Below, in pieces: positions 30,829-39,458 of a stretch of DNA of 45,390 bases (the first letter of the stretch is position 1; every line of letters begins with the position of its first letter). The stretch is from the IMG/VR virus record IMGVR_UViG_3300032322_001014, positions 1 through 45,390 of that record. One strand, 5' to 3'. The stretch comes from a virus. The position numbers and the translations under genes are program-made. The notes under the pieces were generated by a model that ran no database searches, was not told where the DNA came from, and saw nothing but the letters and a program-made list of their open reading frames with translations.

Positions 30829-31263
30829 TTATTTCTTGCCGTTTCTGAACAAATCATCTTCCGTTATTACTCTAAATGTTAGGCCTTGCGACTTACAGTA
30901 CGCATTGGCTGCTTGCCACTTTGCATGATTAACTGCAACCGTAGCACGGTCTCTAGCACTTGCAGTCCTGCTTTCAATTAAGCTTTGTTTCTTAGGTTTT
31001 ATCTCTACAACTTCAGCGTGTTTTTGCCCAAACTTGTTTTCATATAATATGAAGAAGTCAGGCACATAAATTGTTTGTTTGCCAGTAAGTGGATTACGAT
31101 AGGGGATTCTTATTGATTCACTTGCCCATTTTATGACACTGTTGTTATTGTCACAAAACATCATAAATGTCAGCTCCCAACCTGATCTGTATTTTGGTTT
31201 TTTATTACCAACATATTTGTCAGTGTTTTTTACCTCGTATATTCCTTGGGCCCACTTAGACAT
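30829..31263 (-). CDS. gp4: Head completion protein (T4 gp4-like nuclease fold)
   Basis: 144 aa, close to T4 gp4 (150 aa). YRSGWELTFMMFCDNNNSVI with Glu30, then YVPDFFILY with Asp69, then VEIKPKKQ with Glu87-x-Lys89 form a PD-(D/E)xK-type nuclease site. WASESIRIPYRNPLTGK is a family hallmark. In T4, gp4 (50/65) acts after DNA packaging to make the head competent for tail joining. It starts 1 nt after the preceding stop in the unit from gp19. Confidence 0.85.
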   Translation of the reverse strand: MSKWAQGIYEVKNTDKYVGNKKPKYRSGWELTFMMFCDNNNSVIKWASESIRIPYRNPLTGKQTIYVPDFFILYENKFGQKHAEVVEIKPKKQSLIESRTASARDRATVAVNHAKWQAANAYCKSQGLTFRVITEDDLFRNGKK

Positions 31264-31264
31264 T

Positions 31265-31621
31265 TTATATTACAATATTGCGTTGAATATTTTGATTAGG
31301 AACTGGTAAGTTTGCAACACCGTATAGTGTTGTCTTTGATTTTAAACTATTAAGATAGTACGCCATTGTAGCGTTTAATTGTAGTCCACGTTTGCCTTGC
31401 ACAAACTCTAATAGTGTCATTATAGATTCGCCTGTGTAGGCTGAAATCCTAAACAAGATAGCTGTGAAATTCTTTGCTGTGTTTTCACTCTGACATACAC
31501 TTTTAAAATAACTATAAACCACATCAAATTCAGTTGCGTTTACGGTTACATCAGCAGAATAAAATCTATCAAAGACTTTAACTGTGTTGTCAAGTTGGCT
31601 TGTTAAATCAGTTGTAGGCAT
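31265..31621 (-). CDS. Conserved T4-like virion-associated protein, unknown
   Basis: 118 aa. VFDRFYSADVTVNATEFDVV then ILFRISAYTGESIMTLLEFV and a LNATMAYYLNSLKSK helix suggest an all-helical core with a beta N-terminus. I recall this family next to the tail tube and gp4 genes in marine T4-like phages, annotated only as structural. It is separated by 2 nt from the tube-like gene and by 1 nt from gp4, so a tail or head-completion role is likely. Confidence 0.6.
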   Translation of the reverse strand: MPTTDLTSQLDNTVKVFDRFYSADVTVNATEFDVVYSYFKSVCQSENTAKNFTAILFRISAYTGESIMTLLEFVQGKRGLQLNATMAYYLNSLKSKTTLYGVANLPVPNQNIQRNIVI

Positions 31622-31623
31622 AA

Positions 31624-32796
31624 TTATCTATTGAATGAAGGGAAACTGAACAATGTATTTCTATTTGGTGTGCCCTGAACAGAATTGATAGCACCTGTTT
31701 TAAATTCACTTGTTGCTAATCTACCTAAATCTGCTCCTTTAAAGGTATTGTATGCTCTACCTGCAGTTAGTACTGATCCTAAAATATCTCTACTACCTAA
31801 CCCACCTAATACACCACCTGCAGCATTAACTAATCCACCTTGTCCTAATATTGTTTGATTGGCGCCAGGTCTTGCTATAGGACTCAAAACAGTATCATAT
31901 AGATCCATGCCAAAATCACCAACAACAGGTTTAGCCTTAGGTGTTGTGCCATTACTCATAATTGCACTACCGTCTATAGCCCCTTCAAAATAATTTACAC
32001 CCTCGTAAGCAATTGACATTGTATGTTCCATAGTTCCGTTACCAGAAGAATAGTCATATGTATCATGTTTGAATGAAGTTATCATTGGATTTACAAGTCT
32101 ATATTGTACGAAATTATGTTGATTGAATCCATACACATTAATAGCTTTAAAGAACGGAGCTTTGCTTACACCTAATGTATTTGCTAATGCAGTTAATTGA
32201 TCTTTAGTACTTTGTCCAATATAACCCCACTCATCATCGCCGTATATTGAATTATCGTATGTATTTCTTCTATTATAATCAAATACATTACTACTAGTAG
32301 CAAATTGATTTACAAAGTTTGGAGTCAATGTGTCATTGGGTGTGACGCCCTGTGTTTGTGCAGCATTTTGAGTTGAATCTTTATAATAGTATGTAAAATA
32401 TGCATACCATAAATTACGAATTAAATTAGCATTATCATCGTGGAACGTTAAATTAATATCGTCATACTTGACTTTAGTTTGAACAACACGTTTTCTATTG
32501 TATTGATTCAATGTGGTTGTATCAAAGGTGTATGTAGGCAATTGTACCGTTTTAACTGCTAGGCCAAAATGTGTGTTTGAACCTTGAGGGAAAAATCTTG
32601 TGATACCTACCAATTCAGTGTTAATTTCAAATGTTACATGAAATAGAAACTTAAACTTTGGACTGTAAGAATAGCTATCGCTACGAAAAACCCTACTAGC
32701 ATGTTGGAAATCTCGGAGATATTCTGTGCCGAATAAACCGCCTAGAACACCTTGTCCGAGATTCTCACCTAATAGATTGTCAATGAATCCTGCCAT
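31624..32796 (-). CDS. Tail tube-like protein (possible gp54-type tube initiator)
   Basis: 390 aa. PKFKFLFHVTFEINTELVGI and LAVKTVQLPTYTFDTTTLNQ, followed by VKYDDINLTFHDDNANLIRN and LWYAYFTYYY, follow the order of strands in T4-type tail tube folds (gp19, gp48, gp54). MITSFKHDTYDYSSGNGTMEHTM corresponds to the last part of that fold. It is about twice as long as gp19 and has an extra Gly-rich C-terminus (about 280-390). Together with gp19 directly upstream this suggests a specialised tube ring such as the baseplate initiator. The exact T4 equivalent cannot be fixed by eye. Confidence 0.6.
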   Translation of the reverse strand: MAGFIDNLLGENLGQGVLGGLFGTEYLRDFQHASRVFRSDSYSYSPKFKFLFHVTFEINTELVGITRFFPQGSNTHFGLAVKTVQLPTYTFDTTTLNQYNRKRVVQTKVKYDDINLTFHDDNANLIRNLWYAYFTYYYKDSTQNAAQTQGVTPNDTLTPNFVNQFATSSNVFDYNRRNTYDNSIYGDDEWGYIGQSTKDQLTALANTLGVSKAPFFKAINVYGFNQHNFVQYRLVNPMITSFKHDTYDYSSGNGTMEHTMSIAYEGVNYFEGAIDGSAIMSNGTTPKAKPVVGDFGMDLYDTVLSPIARPGANQTILGQGGLVNAAGGVLGGLGSRDILGSVLTAGRAYNTFKGADLGRLATSEFKTGAINSVQGTPNRNTLFSFPSFNR

Positions 32797-32803
32797 CTAA
32801 CTA

Positions 32804-33433
32804 TTAGGTACCAATACCTGTTATAGTTGTTCCACCTAACGCACGACCAACTGAAACACCAATACCAGAACCAAGAGGACTTTGAATTGCATTATCAAAT
32901 CGTATTGAAAGTGCGATAGTCGCTGGTTCATTTGAACCGTAATTTAGTGTATTGTAGTTTACGTTTTGTATAAAACAACCGTACATTTCCCATGTTTCTA
33001 ATACAGTTGGTGTAGCTGTGCCGTTACCACCGTCTAGAACTTCATAGTTAATTTGGAATTTATAATCCTGACCTGTTGCTGCACTGGCTTGTTCAACAAA
33101 ATCCATTTGCTTTTGTATTTGTTGACCAACTAATCTAGCAACACTGCCAGTGGCATCGTCACGTAAATTAATTGTGGTCATCTGCCACTCATGCTTTCCT
33201 GCCAAATACAGTTTAGAGTTATAGATGTCAATTGGGATCTCTGAAAAACTTACTTGAGGTCTTGAAACGTCTATAACCTGTCTGGTTAATTCTTGAGTAG
33301 AACCGCCCACACCAAAGTTTAAAAATAAAGCTCTAAATCTGTACTGTAATTTTGGCATCAACAGTGCTGCTGTGCTGGGCGTATTGTCTTGCCCTACAGA
33401 CATATTGAACAATGATTGTGATGCTGTTGCCAT
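32804..33433 (-). CDS. gp19: Tail tube protein (T4 gp19-like)
   Basis: 209 aa. LMPKLQYRFRALFLNFGVGG, TRQVIDVSRPQVSFSEIPID, and KHEWQMTTINLRDD then WEMYGCFIQNVNYNTLNYGS follow the tail tube family in order and spacing; T4 gp19 is 163 aa. It would form the stacked hexamers of the inner tail tube. A strong AAGGAG Shine-Dalgarno and a consensus late box precede it, in line with the high amount needed. It lies directly after the sheath gene, as in T4. Confidence 0.85.
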   Translation of the reverse strand: MATASQSLFNMSVGQDNTPSTAALLMPKLQYRFRALFLNFGVGGSTQELTRQVIDVSRPQVSFSEIPIDIYNSKLYLAGKHEWQMTTINLRDDATGSVARLVGQQIQKQMDFVEQASAATGQDYKFQINYEVLDGGNGTATPTVLETWEMYGCFIQNVNYNTLNYGSNEPATIALSIRFDNAIQSPLGSGIGVSVGRALGGTTITGIGT

Positions 33434-33451
33434 TTGTGTATCTCCTTAATA

Positions 33452-33459
33452 TATTTATC
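33452..33459 (-). promoter_or_regulatory. T4-type late promoter box GATAAATA
   Basis: GATAAATA followed by TATTAAGGAG on the minus strand, 18 nt before the gp19 ATG. This gives the tube gene its own strong late start independent of the sheath gene. No sequestering hairpin is present here. Confidence 0.75.
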
Positions 33460-33476
33460 TTAAAAAACGCTCAAGT

Positions 33477-36400
33477 TTAACCGAATATCGCTGAACCGCG
33501 TTCTGCTATTTCACCTGTGTTCATAATTCTAACAGGTATGTAAATAAACTCAGCTGCCTTAACAGGCTCAATTGCAATATCAATCCATAATTGATTTTGA
33601 TCAATTCGTGCAGGAGTATTATTTGTGCCATCACAGACAACTAGGTAATCATATATACCGCGCTTTGCAACTAAGTCTACAAACAATGTTTGAACAACAC
33701 TTGTTATCTGACTTCTTGTTAATGCGTCATTTGGTTCAAACACGAAAGGACGAGCTAACACTGTTAACTTCTCACGAATATAGTTTACAAGTCTAGCAAC
33801 ATTGATTCTATCAAGTGCAGACTGACTGTCAAATGAATTTTTGTTACCATAGTTTAATAATCCAACACTCGTAAAGAATGCAAGTGGATTAATAAAGTTA
33901 CTGTATAAAACGTCACGTATACCTACACGATTCTTAATAACTTGGAACTCTCCTGTATCAGCATCAACATAACCAATGCTTGTAGCATTATCAATCGTGC
34001 CACGGCGAGTACCAGCTGGAGCTAACCAAGGATAAGCGATAGTGTCATTACGTAAGAATGTTCTTAACATCATGTGACTTGGTGGGACAGCTACTGGTGT
34101 ACCAGTTAGGTCTGTGCTTAAACCACTTGGGTAGAACAATCCTAAATAAGTATCACGTGTTACACATCCATCTTCACCTGTGCTTGCTGCACCTGCAGTA
34201 TTTTTAGCCCAAGCTTCAATATCAGTTGCCTGATCACTTAATCTCATTGGAGTATCACCTAGTATATAAGCTGTATTACCACGCTCATTATTAAGTGCTA
34301 CCATTTGAGGTTGTAGTTCAGGATAATTTGGGGTAGCCATTAAGTTAAAGAAGTTATCTTCTTCACGTATTGTTTGATTTGTTGAGATAGAAGCAGTTAA
34401 TGCTTGTACTACCATTGCTCTTTGAGCTTTTCTTCCCATGTATGGGCTACCATCATTCTTTAGACCACTTGTTGATACCCATGCATTTTTAACAACTGGT
34501 AATGTTACCTCACCAAATGTTTGACCATTAAAATAATTTGATCTAAATTGCTTAATGTTATATCCAGAACGGCGTGTGTTGAATAACAACATTCCTTGAG
34601 GGTATAAATCTGGGTTAGGTGCATCTAAGTCAAGGTAATTTGAAGTTAATAAACTTACTATAGTTGGAATCGGATCACTAATAGGATCAGTGCTTCCATT
34701 ACCTGCCCAACGTGCATCAACAAATACGATACCATCTCCTGATGTTTGATCAGTATTATCAATTAATATCCATTGATCAATACCATCTGCATTTTGCCAA
34801 CGACTTATAACAGGATAATTCTCTAAATCGCTACTGTCTACCCATAAATCACCGTAAGCTAATGCAGTACCGTCAGTTTGTGTAGTAGGTGCTGTAGCAC
34901 TTATAATTGGTCCATTAGGATCAGTAGTATTAGAACCTGTAGTGATTGGATTACCAGATGAATCATAATTTACATTTCTGTAACCTTTCCAAGCACCGCC
35001 TTCTTTAACCATAATGTCTACTTGATCTATAGAACTATAGAACCAGTTGGTATTATTAACAGGATTTGTAAATGGTGCGCCCTCGTTAGCAGTATAATCA
35101 ATTTTTCTCCAATTTGACAAGAAATTAAAGTAGATTGGTGCTGCAGATCCAGAAACATAAGCAACTGATGTAACTGCTCCTGAGCTTACAGACATTACTT
35201 TAACAACTAAATTATTTGTAACACTTATGCCTTCTAACGAAGCTCCGTCAATAGTTATAAAATCACCTACATTATATGAAGAACCACCTGATCCAATACC
35301 ATATGGTATATACGAATCACCACTTATAGTAACGTTTACAGTACATCCAGTACCTGCACCAGTCGTACTATATTGAGGTGTATTTATAGCATTTGTATCA
35401 ACTCTGAAATATGGTGTTATGCTTGAATTAGTTGCATATGAAAGTCCTGCTTGATCCAATAAAGTTGGGAACCCTGGACCATTTGCTAAAACTATTTCTC
35501 CACCTATTGTACTGGTAATTTGTATTGCACCGTCAGTAGTAACTGATGCTGTAGTATTAGGTATATTTGCATTTTGCCATGCAATTACAAATTCAGCAGA
35601 ACTAACTGTACCTGCACTAGGTAAAGTTACTGTATATATACTGCTTAAATTAGCCGGCAATACTACACCTATAACTCCGCTGTTTGGCAATGAAGGATTT
35701 TGAACTGTACCAGTTACTACTGTAGGCCCAGTTGCTAATCTTTCAAAATAATAAAGATTATTACATATAGTAGGAGCTAATGCGTCAAATATACCAATCA
35801 ATGTACCTGCCGGTATATTTTGCCCGCCTGCAGTACCTGTAATTAAGAAAGTTGCTTCACTTAGATTAGAATAAATTCCAACTGGTCTTTGAACAAATGC
35901 AGAGGCTGTTGTTACAAACTCTTGCATAATTACATTCATTCCGTTTCCTGCAATAGAAGTTTTTAACCAAATACTTCCAGTAGGATGAGGGGTGTTTTGT
36001 CCTGAAGTCCATAATGGCATTTGTGACGATGTGCCATAAACCATTTCTGGCGGATAGTATTTACTTGTACTTGATATACCAATATCGTTTAATACAGTTG
36101 TAGACGAACTAAATGACAGATAAGATACAAGTGAACTTTTATCAATCGGGTTTTCTATTTGAGGACCGTAATAAACATTTAATCTACCATTTACTACATT
36201 AGCTGTAATATCTCCTAAATCGTAACTATTAATCACTTCTGCTACACCAGCTACAGTGTTGTTAGGTGCTGCAGGCACACTTACAACAAAGTTATAATTT
36301 ATTTTGGGTCCTATTACTGAAATTGTAAAAGTATCTCCTGCATTTAATATTGGATTAGAAACTGTTCCTATCACAGCTGGAACAGAAGATGACCATTCAG

Positions 36401-37052
36401 TTGTGCCTAATTTTACCCATGTGTTAAATTGATTTTTATAGAAAAAAGCACTTTGTGTATATGGATCAATTGTTGCAGGTTGTATTGCATTCACTGCATA
36501 GCTTCCTATATTACCGATGCTTTGTAATGGATATCCACCAGCTAAGTCACTTGAGTTTACAATAACAATTGGAGTCTGCTGTGTGAATTTGCCTGTTGTT
36601 TTATTAAATTCGTAAAGACCCCAATTAGTAGTTGTAGTATCTAACCAATAAGTTCCGTCTACTGGATTGCCTCTAGGACGTGTTAGTGTACCTACTAAAC
36701 TAGCTAAATCAATATCAGCACGTAACACCCAAATTCCATTAGTTACGCCTAATGTAGAGTAAGCTGCGAGAAGTCCATACTCATTAAGTTCATACCCTTG
36801 AATTGGGGTACCATTTGTTGTCTTGTAAAAGAATGGATTTCCATAGAGTGAAACTAAATCACGCTGACTTGTTACTTTATAAACCTTGTTAGCATTAGCA
36901 GCAATAGTACCTGGTGCGACTGAAGTACCTGCAGCATTTGATTTGTTTTGTGCTGTAGCTATAAGCACAAATGGAACTGAATTAGTTTGGGCTGGTGCGT
37001 AGTTGCTTTCGTCAATTATTGTTACTTCTACGCCTGGTGATGTTAGAGCCAT
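33477..37052 (-). CDS. gp18: Contractile tail sheath protein (T4 gp18-like), very long
   Basis: 1191 aa, against 659 in T4. Residues 1-120 (ALTSPGVEVTIIDESNYAP, LYGNPFFYKTTNGTPIQGYE, IWVLRADIDL) and 774-1191 match the sheath core. The latter includes AYPWLAPAGTRRG, VGIRDVLYSNFINPLAFF and a YIPVRIMNTGEIAERGSAIF end. Between them lie about 640 residues of inserted beta-rich modules. Three contain a related GTYWLDT / GSIWLKT / GDLWVDS motif, each probably an outward-facing domain on the sheath. The gene is intact with an AAGGAA Shine-Dalgarno. The late box AATAAATA is at 37106-37113, 53 nt upstream of the ATG. Confidence 0.88.
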   Translation of the reverse strand: MALTSPGVEVTIIDESNYAPAQTNSVPFVLIATAQNKSNAAGTSVAPGTIAANANKVYKVTSQRDLVSLYGNPFFYKTTNGTPIQGYELNEYGLLAAYSTLGVTNGIWVLRADIDLASLVGTLTRPRGNPVDGTYWLDTTTTNWGLYEFNKTTGKFTQQTPIVIVNSSDLAGGYPLQSIGNIGSYAVNAIQPATIDPYTQSAFFYKNQFNTWVKLGTTEWSSSVPAVIGTVSNPILNAGDTFTISVIGPKINYNFVVSVPAAPNNTVAGVAEVINSYDLGDITANVVNGRLNVYYGPQIENPIDKSSLVSYLSFSSSTTVLNDIGISSTSKYYPPEMVYGTSSQMPLWTSGQNTPHPTGSIWLKTSIAGNGMNVIMQEFVTTASAFVQRPVGIYSNLSEATFLITGTAGGQNIPAGTLIGIFDALAPTICNNLYYFERLATGPTVVTGTVQNPSLPNSGVIGVVLPANLSSIYTVTLPSAGTVSSAEFVIAWQNANIPNTTASVTTDGAIQITSTIGGEIVLANGPGFPTLLDQAGLSYATNSSITPYFRVDTNAINTPQYSTTGAGTGCTVNVTISGDSYIPYGIGSGGSSYNVGDFITIDGASLEGISVTNNLVVKVMSVSSGAVTSVAYVSGSAAPIYFNFLSNWRKIDYTANEGAPFTNPVNNTNWFYSSIDQVDIMVKEGGAWKGYRNVNYDSSGNPITTGSNTTDPNGPIISATAPTTQTDGTALAYGDLWVDSSDLENYPVISRWQNADGIDQWILIDNTDQTSGDGIVFVDARWAGNGSTDPISDPIPTIVSLLTSNYLDLDAPNPDLYPQGMLLFNTRRSGYNIKQFRSNYFNGQTFGEVTLPVVKNAWVSTSGLKNDGSPYMGRKAQRAMVVQALTASISTNQTIREEDNFFNLMATPNYPELQPQMVALNNERGNTAYILGDTPMRLSDQATDIEAWAKNTAGAASTGEDGCVTRDTYLGLFYPSGLSTDLTGTPVAVPPSHMMLRTFLRNDTIAYPWLAPAGTRRGTIDNATSIGYVDADTGEFQVIKNRVGIRDVLYSNFINPLAFFTSVGLLNYGNKNSFDSQSALDRINVARLVNYIREKLTVLARPFVFEPNDALTRSQITSVVQTLFVDLVAKRGIYDYLVVCDGTNNTPARIDQNQLWIDIAIEPVKAAEFIYIPVRIMNTGEIAERGSAIFG

Positions 37053-37105
37053 TTTATATTTCCTTATATGTTATGATTTTGAGGGTTAACTCCCTAGTAT
37101 AATTA

Positions 37106-37113
37106 TATTTATT
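37106..37113 (-). promoter_or_regulatory. T4-type late promoter box AATAAATA
   Basis: AATAAATA followed by TAATTATAC on the minus strand in the divergent gap between the sheath gene and the zinc/HNH-like gene. It gives a leader of about 45 nt for gp18. Confidence 0.55.
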
Positions 37114-37137
37114 AATAATTTGAGAAAATACGGTTCT

Positions 37138-37518
37138 ATGAACTCTTCGGGAAGAGTTACGCTAAATATTGGTATGAAAAGACCAATTTGTAGTGTTTGT
37201 AATAAGAATCACTGTGCAGCTAACTACTATAGGGACGGGGTCAGACACTATAGGAGTAAGTGCGAGGAGTGTAGGCGAAAAAACAAGAAATTAGCCCCGC
37301 AGCAACCTAAATGGAAACTAGCAGGGTATAAGAAAAAATCCACATGTGATATATGTGGATTTAAAAAGCAATATGAGAGTCAACTACTAGTGTTTCACGT
37401 TGACGGTAATCTAAACAACATTGATCTGTTTAATTTACGTACAGTCTGTTTGAATTGTGTAGAAATCGTAAAGCGCAGAGAGACTATTTGGAAACGCGGA
37501 GATCTAGAGGTTGATTAA
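37138..37518 (+). CDS. Zinc-binding HNH-endonuclease-like protein
   Basis: 126 aa from ATG 37138 (an in-frame TTG at 37120 is also possible; no strong Shine-Dalgarno for either). Two metal-binding parts are seen. First, CSVC (18-21) pairs with CEEC (42-45) in an Arg/Lys-rich region. Second, CDIC (70-73) pairs with CLNC (104-107), framing VFHVDGNLNNIDLFNLRTV with His87, Asp89 and Asn94, as in HNH nucleases of phages. The HNH signature is incomplete because the usual second His is not obvious, so a DNA-binding factor is an alternative. It is the only plus-strand gene among minus-strand structural genes, convergent with the dNMP kinase gene (stops overlap). Confidence 0.6.
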   Translation: MNSSGRVTLNIGMKRPICSVCNKNHCAANYYRDGVRHYRSKCEECRRKNKKLAPQQPKWKLAGYKKKSTCDICGFKKQYESQLLVFHVDGNLNNIDLFNLRTVCLNCVEIVKRRETIWKRGDLEVD

Positions 37519-38150
37519 TCTAATTCTAGTATATGTTTCACACAACTGAACAAATCATCTATTGTGCTATCGTTATGTATTTCGTGATCAAATTTCAATC
37601 CTACACTACTATATTCGCTAGGATGAATACCCAACTTAGAAAGTCTATCCTTAGATAGTGACCATCCAATATGTTTAGGGCCTCTATTAACTGAGATAGC
37701 ATCATCATACCAGTCAGGTTTAGGACCACGATGAACTCTTATTGTTATTCCACCTAATCTTTGTATAGCCTCAAGTTCGTTTGGAAATCTAGTGTCTGTA
37801 ATCACTATATCATCTTTGGATTTAAGCAATTTGTTTTCTAAACTAGCTATCCAAATATCGTTGTGGAAGCTTTGACGCCCAACCTCAGTTCCCCACTGCT
37901 GTAACGCCCAACGTGGGCTAAACTTATCTATTTTTAATCTTTCACTCCACCATGGATCTATTTGCTCACGCCATTCACGACTATATTTTGTAGTGCCCTC
38001 AAGTAGGTCACGTTCCCAACCAAAAATATGGGCTACAGCGTCTTTGAGACTTCCGGCCCAGCTTTCTTTTTTAAATCCATATTCTGTAATAAGATAGTCG
38101 GCAATAGTATCTTTGCCTGATCCAATAAATCCGGTTACGCTAACTAGCAT
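37515..38150 (-). CDS. Deoxynucleoside monophosphate kinase (T4 gp1-like)
   Basis: 211 aa from ATG 38150, chosen because AGGGAG lies 5 nt upstream; an in-frame ATG at 38168 has none. The N-terminal P-loop GFIGSGKD is at 7-14, followed by TIADYLITEYGF. LQQWGTEVGRQSFHNDIW then IVITDTRFPNELEAI are typical of T4-type dNMP kinases. The enzyme phosphorylates dNMPs to dNDPs to feed phage DNA synthesis. A TATAAT element at 38173-38178 may be its promoter. The end overlaps the convergent zinc-protein gene. Confidence 0.85.
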   Translation of the reverse strand: MLVSVTGFIGSGKDTIADYLITEYGFKKESWAGSLKDAVAHIFGWERDLLEGTTKYSREWREQIDPWWSERLKIDKFSPRWALQQWGTEVGRQSFHNDIWIASLENKLLKSKDDIVITDTRFPNELEAIQRLGGITIRVHRGPKPDWYDDAISVNRGPKHIGWSLSKDRLSKLGIHPSEYSSVGLKFDHEIHNDSTIDDLFSCVKHILELD

Positions 38151-38172
38151 TTTATCTCCCTGTAACATGTCA

Positions 38173-38178
38173 ATTATA
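38173..38178 (-). promoter_or_regulatory. Possible -10 element of the dNMP kinase gene
   Basis: TATAAT on the minus strand, 22 nt before ATG 38150. A convincing -35 at 16-18 nt is not visible. Only suggestive. Confidence 0.35.
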
Positions 38179-38210
38179 TTACAAAAAAGAACAGATTCAT
38201 AAGATAAAGG

Positions 38211-38975
38211 TTAACCTTGTATCCAAGTTAATGGTTGACTGTAATCAACATATCTACGTAAATCTTCAATAAGTTGATCCATTGATGCTTTTGCTTCTGC
38301 TTTTAGTGCTGTACCATTTAATGTTGTGCCACCTGCTGGACCAGCTATACTAGCGAACTTTTCACGTGCTTCACCTAAAATACTCTTTAACTGTGCAAGT
38401 GTCCAATCTCCGATCCAAACACCTGCACCAGGGTCTTGTAATAGTTCTAGTTCAGGTCTTTGTATGTCTGCCCAAATTAGTACTCTTTCGCCGGATCCTT
38501 TTGGATCACGAACAATACGTAATTCTTTAGTTACTGGGTTGAAAGTAAAGATAACATATCCACCAAACATACGTGCTGCTAATTCAATGTAACCAGCATA
38601 GAAATCATAGGTAGCTAGCCCACCAGCATAGTTATAGTTTAATAGATAAGTGTTAAGAATTGCGCTACTGAATGGATCAAAACTGCTTGAAGATGGTCCA
38701 GTTTCTAACCCAACTGTTCTGCGGAATAGTTGTCTAACATTGATGAATTCTTCAGGCAATGTATAAACATTCTGATTTTTATGTATTTCAAATAACGTAT
38801 AGGACTCAATAGTTGCATTCTGCGCACGTTGACGATATACTCTTATAGCATATCTATATGCAGCCTCATAATGTTCAGGATCAAGTTCTACGTCAACTAT
38901 ACCGTCACCCAAACGATATCTTAGGTCACGAAAAAGATTGTCTTTTAATTCTTGTAAATTGTAGGGTGAAGCCAT
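38211..38975 (-). CDS. gp13: Neck protein (T4 gp13-like)
   Basis: 254 aa. LQELKDNLFRDLRYRLGDGI then VDVELDPEHYEAAYRYAIRV, with NVYTLPEEFINVRQLFRR, WIGDWTLAQLKSILGEAREK and a TTLNG segment before the final helix, follow the order of the gp13 neck family of T4-like marine phages as I know it. gp13 with gp14 forms the head-tail connector after packaging. The gp14-like gene is 2.2 kb away on the other strand. The ATG has GGAG 7 nt upstream, but this lies in an inverted repeat that surrounds a late promoter (38981-39009). Confidence 0.65.
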   Translation of the reverse strand: MASPYNLQELKDNLFRDLRYRLGDGIVDVELDPEHYEAAYRYAIRVYRQRAQNATIESYTLFEIHKNQNVYTLPEEFINVRQLFRRTVGLETGPSSSSFDPFSSAILNTYLLNYNYAGGLATYDFYAGYIELAARMFGGYVIFTFNPVTKELRIVRDPKGSGERVLIWADIQRPELELLQDPGAGVWIGDWTLAQLKSILGEAREKFASIAGPAGGTTLNGTALKAEAKASMDQLIEDLRRYVDYSQPLTWIQG

Positions 38976-38980
38976 AAAAA

Positions 38981-39009
38981 TTCTCCAGATGTTGTATTTA
39001 TCTGGAGAA
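38981..39009 (-). promoter_or_regulatory. Late promoter inside an inverted repeat that covers a Shine-Dalgarno
   Basis: Perfect 10-bp arms TTCTCCAGAT (38981-38990) and ATCTGGAGAA (39000-39009) with a 9-nt loop. On the minus strand the late box GATAAATA (38995-39002) starts in the 5' arm and fills most of the loop. The 3' arm contains GGAG, the Shine-Dalgarno of ATG 38975, and is followed by five T. Read-through RNA from the mazG operon would form the hairpin, hiding the ribosome site and perhaps terminating. RNA started at the late box would have no 5' arm and be open for translation. Confidence 0.75.
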
Positions 39010-39017
39010 GGGCCTAA

Positions 39018-39458
39018 TTACAAATCGCCGTCTTTACGATTCTCACTATGGTATGGATTAAAGCTACCACCTGGGTATCGTGATTCTAGTTTCTTTACAT
39101 TCTCTGCAATAACTTCATTTGGATCTAAATTCAATGCTCTACAAGCATTAATCCAGTACCACATTACATCACCCAATTCTCGTTTCATGTGAAACACGTT
39201 TTCATCAGTAAGTGCTTTACCTTGAAATATAATCTTCTTAGGAATCTCAATAAATTCACCTGATTCTGCTGCTAATCCCATACATGCTGTAATTAACAAT
39301 GGTAAATTTACATCAGGACCATGCTTCATTTCACCATCAAATACTTCATAGTTCGCATCTAGCCGATCTAATGTGTCCATAAATGTAGTAAGGTCATCAC
39401 TAGCTTGACTTGTGACTCCCTCTACAAAATCTTTGTACTTGTTTAAATCAATATTCAT
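39018..39458 (-). CDS. mazG: MazG-like nucleotide pyrophosphohydrolase
   Basis: 146 aa. GLAAESGEFIEIPKK gives Glu65-x2-Glu68 and KRELGDVMWYW gives Glu94-x2-Asp97, the four acidic metal ligands of the all-alpha NTP pyrophosphohydrolases. ENVKKLESRYPGG is a common phage MazG end. Marine phage MazG is often proposed to hydrolyse nucleoside triphosphates or signalling nucleotides; the substrate is not readable from sequence. It is the last gene of the early unit from 41096, overlapping the preceding gene by ATGA. Confidence 0.9.
   Translation of the reverse strand: MNIDLNKYKDFVEGVTSQASDDLTTFMDTLDRLDANYEVFDGEMKHGPDVNLPLLITACMGLAAESGEFIEIPKKIIFQGKALTDENVFHMKRELGDVMWYWINACRALNLDPNEVIAENVKKLESRYPGGSFNPYHSENRKDGDL

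Noticed and set aside
37081-37097. Palindrome around GTTAAC as an operator
   Set aside because: Only the central six bases and a few flanks pair; too weak to call a binding site.
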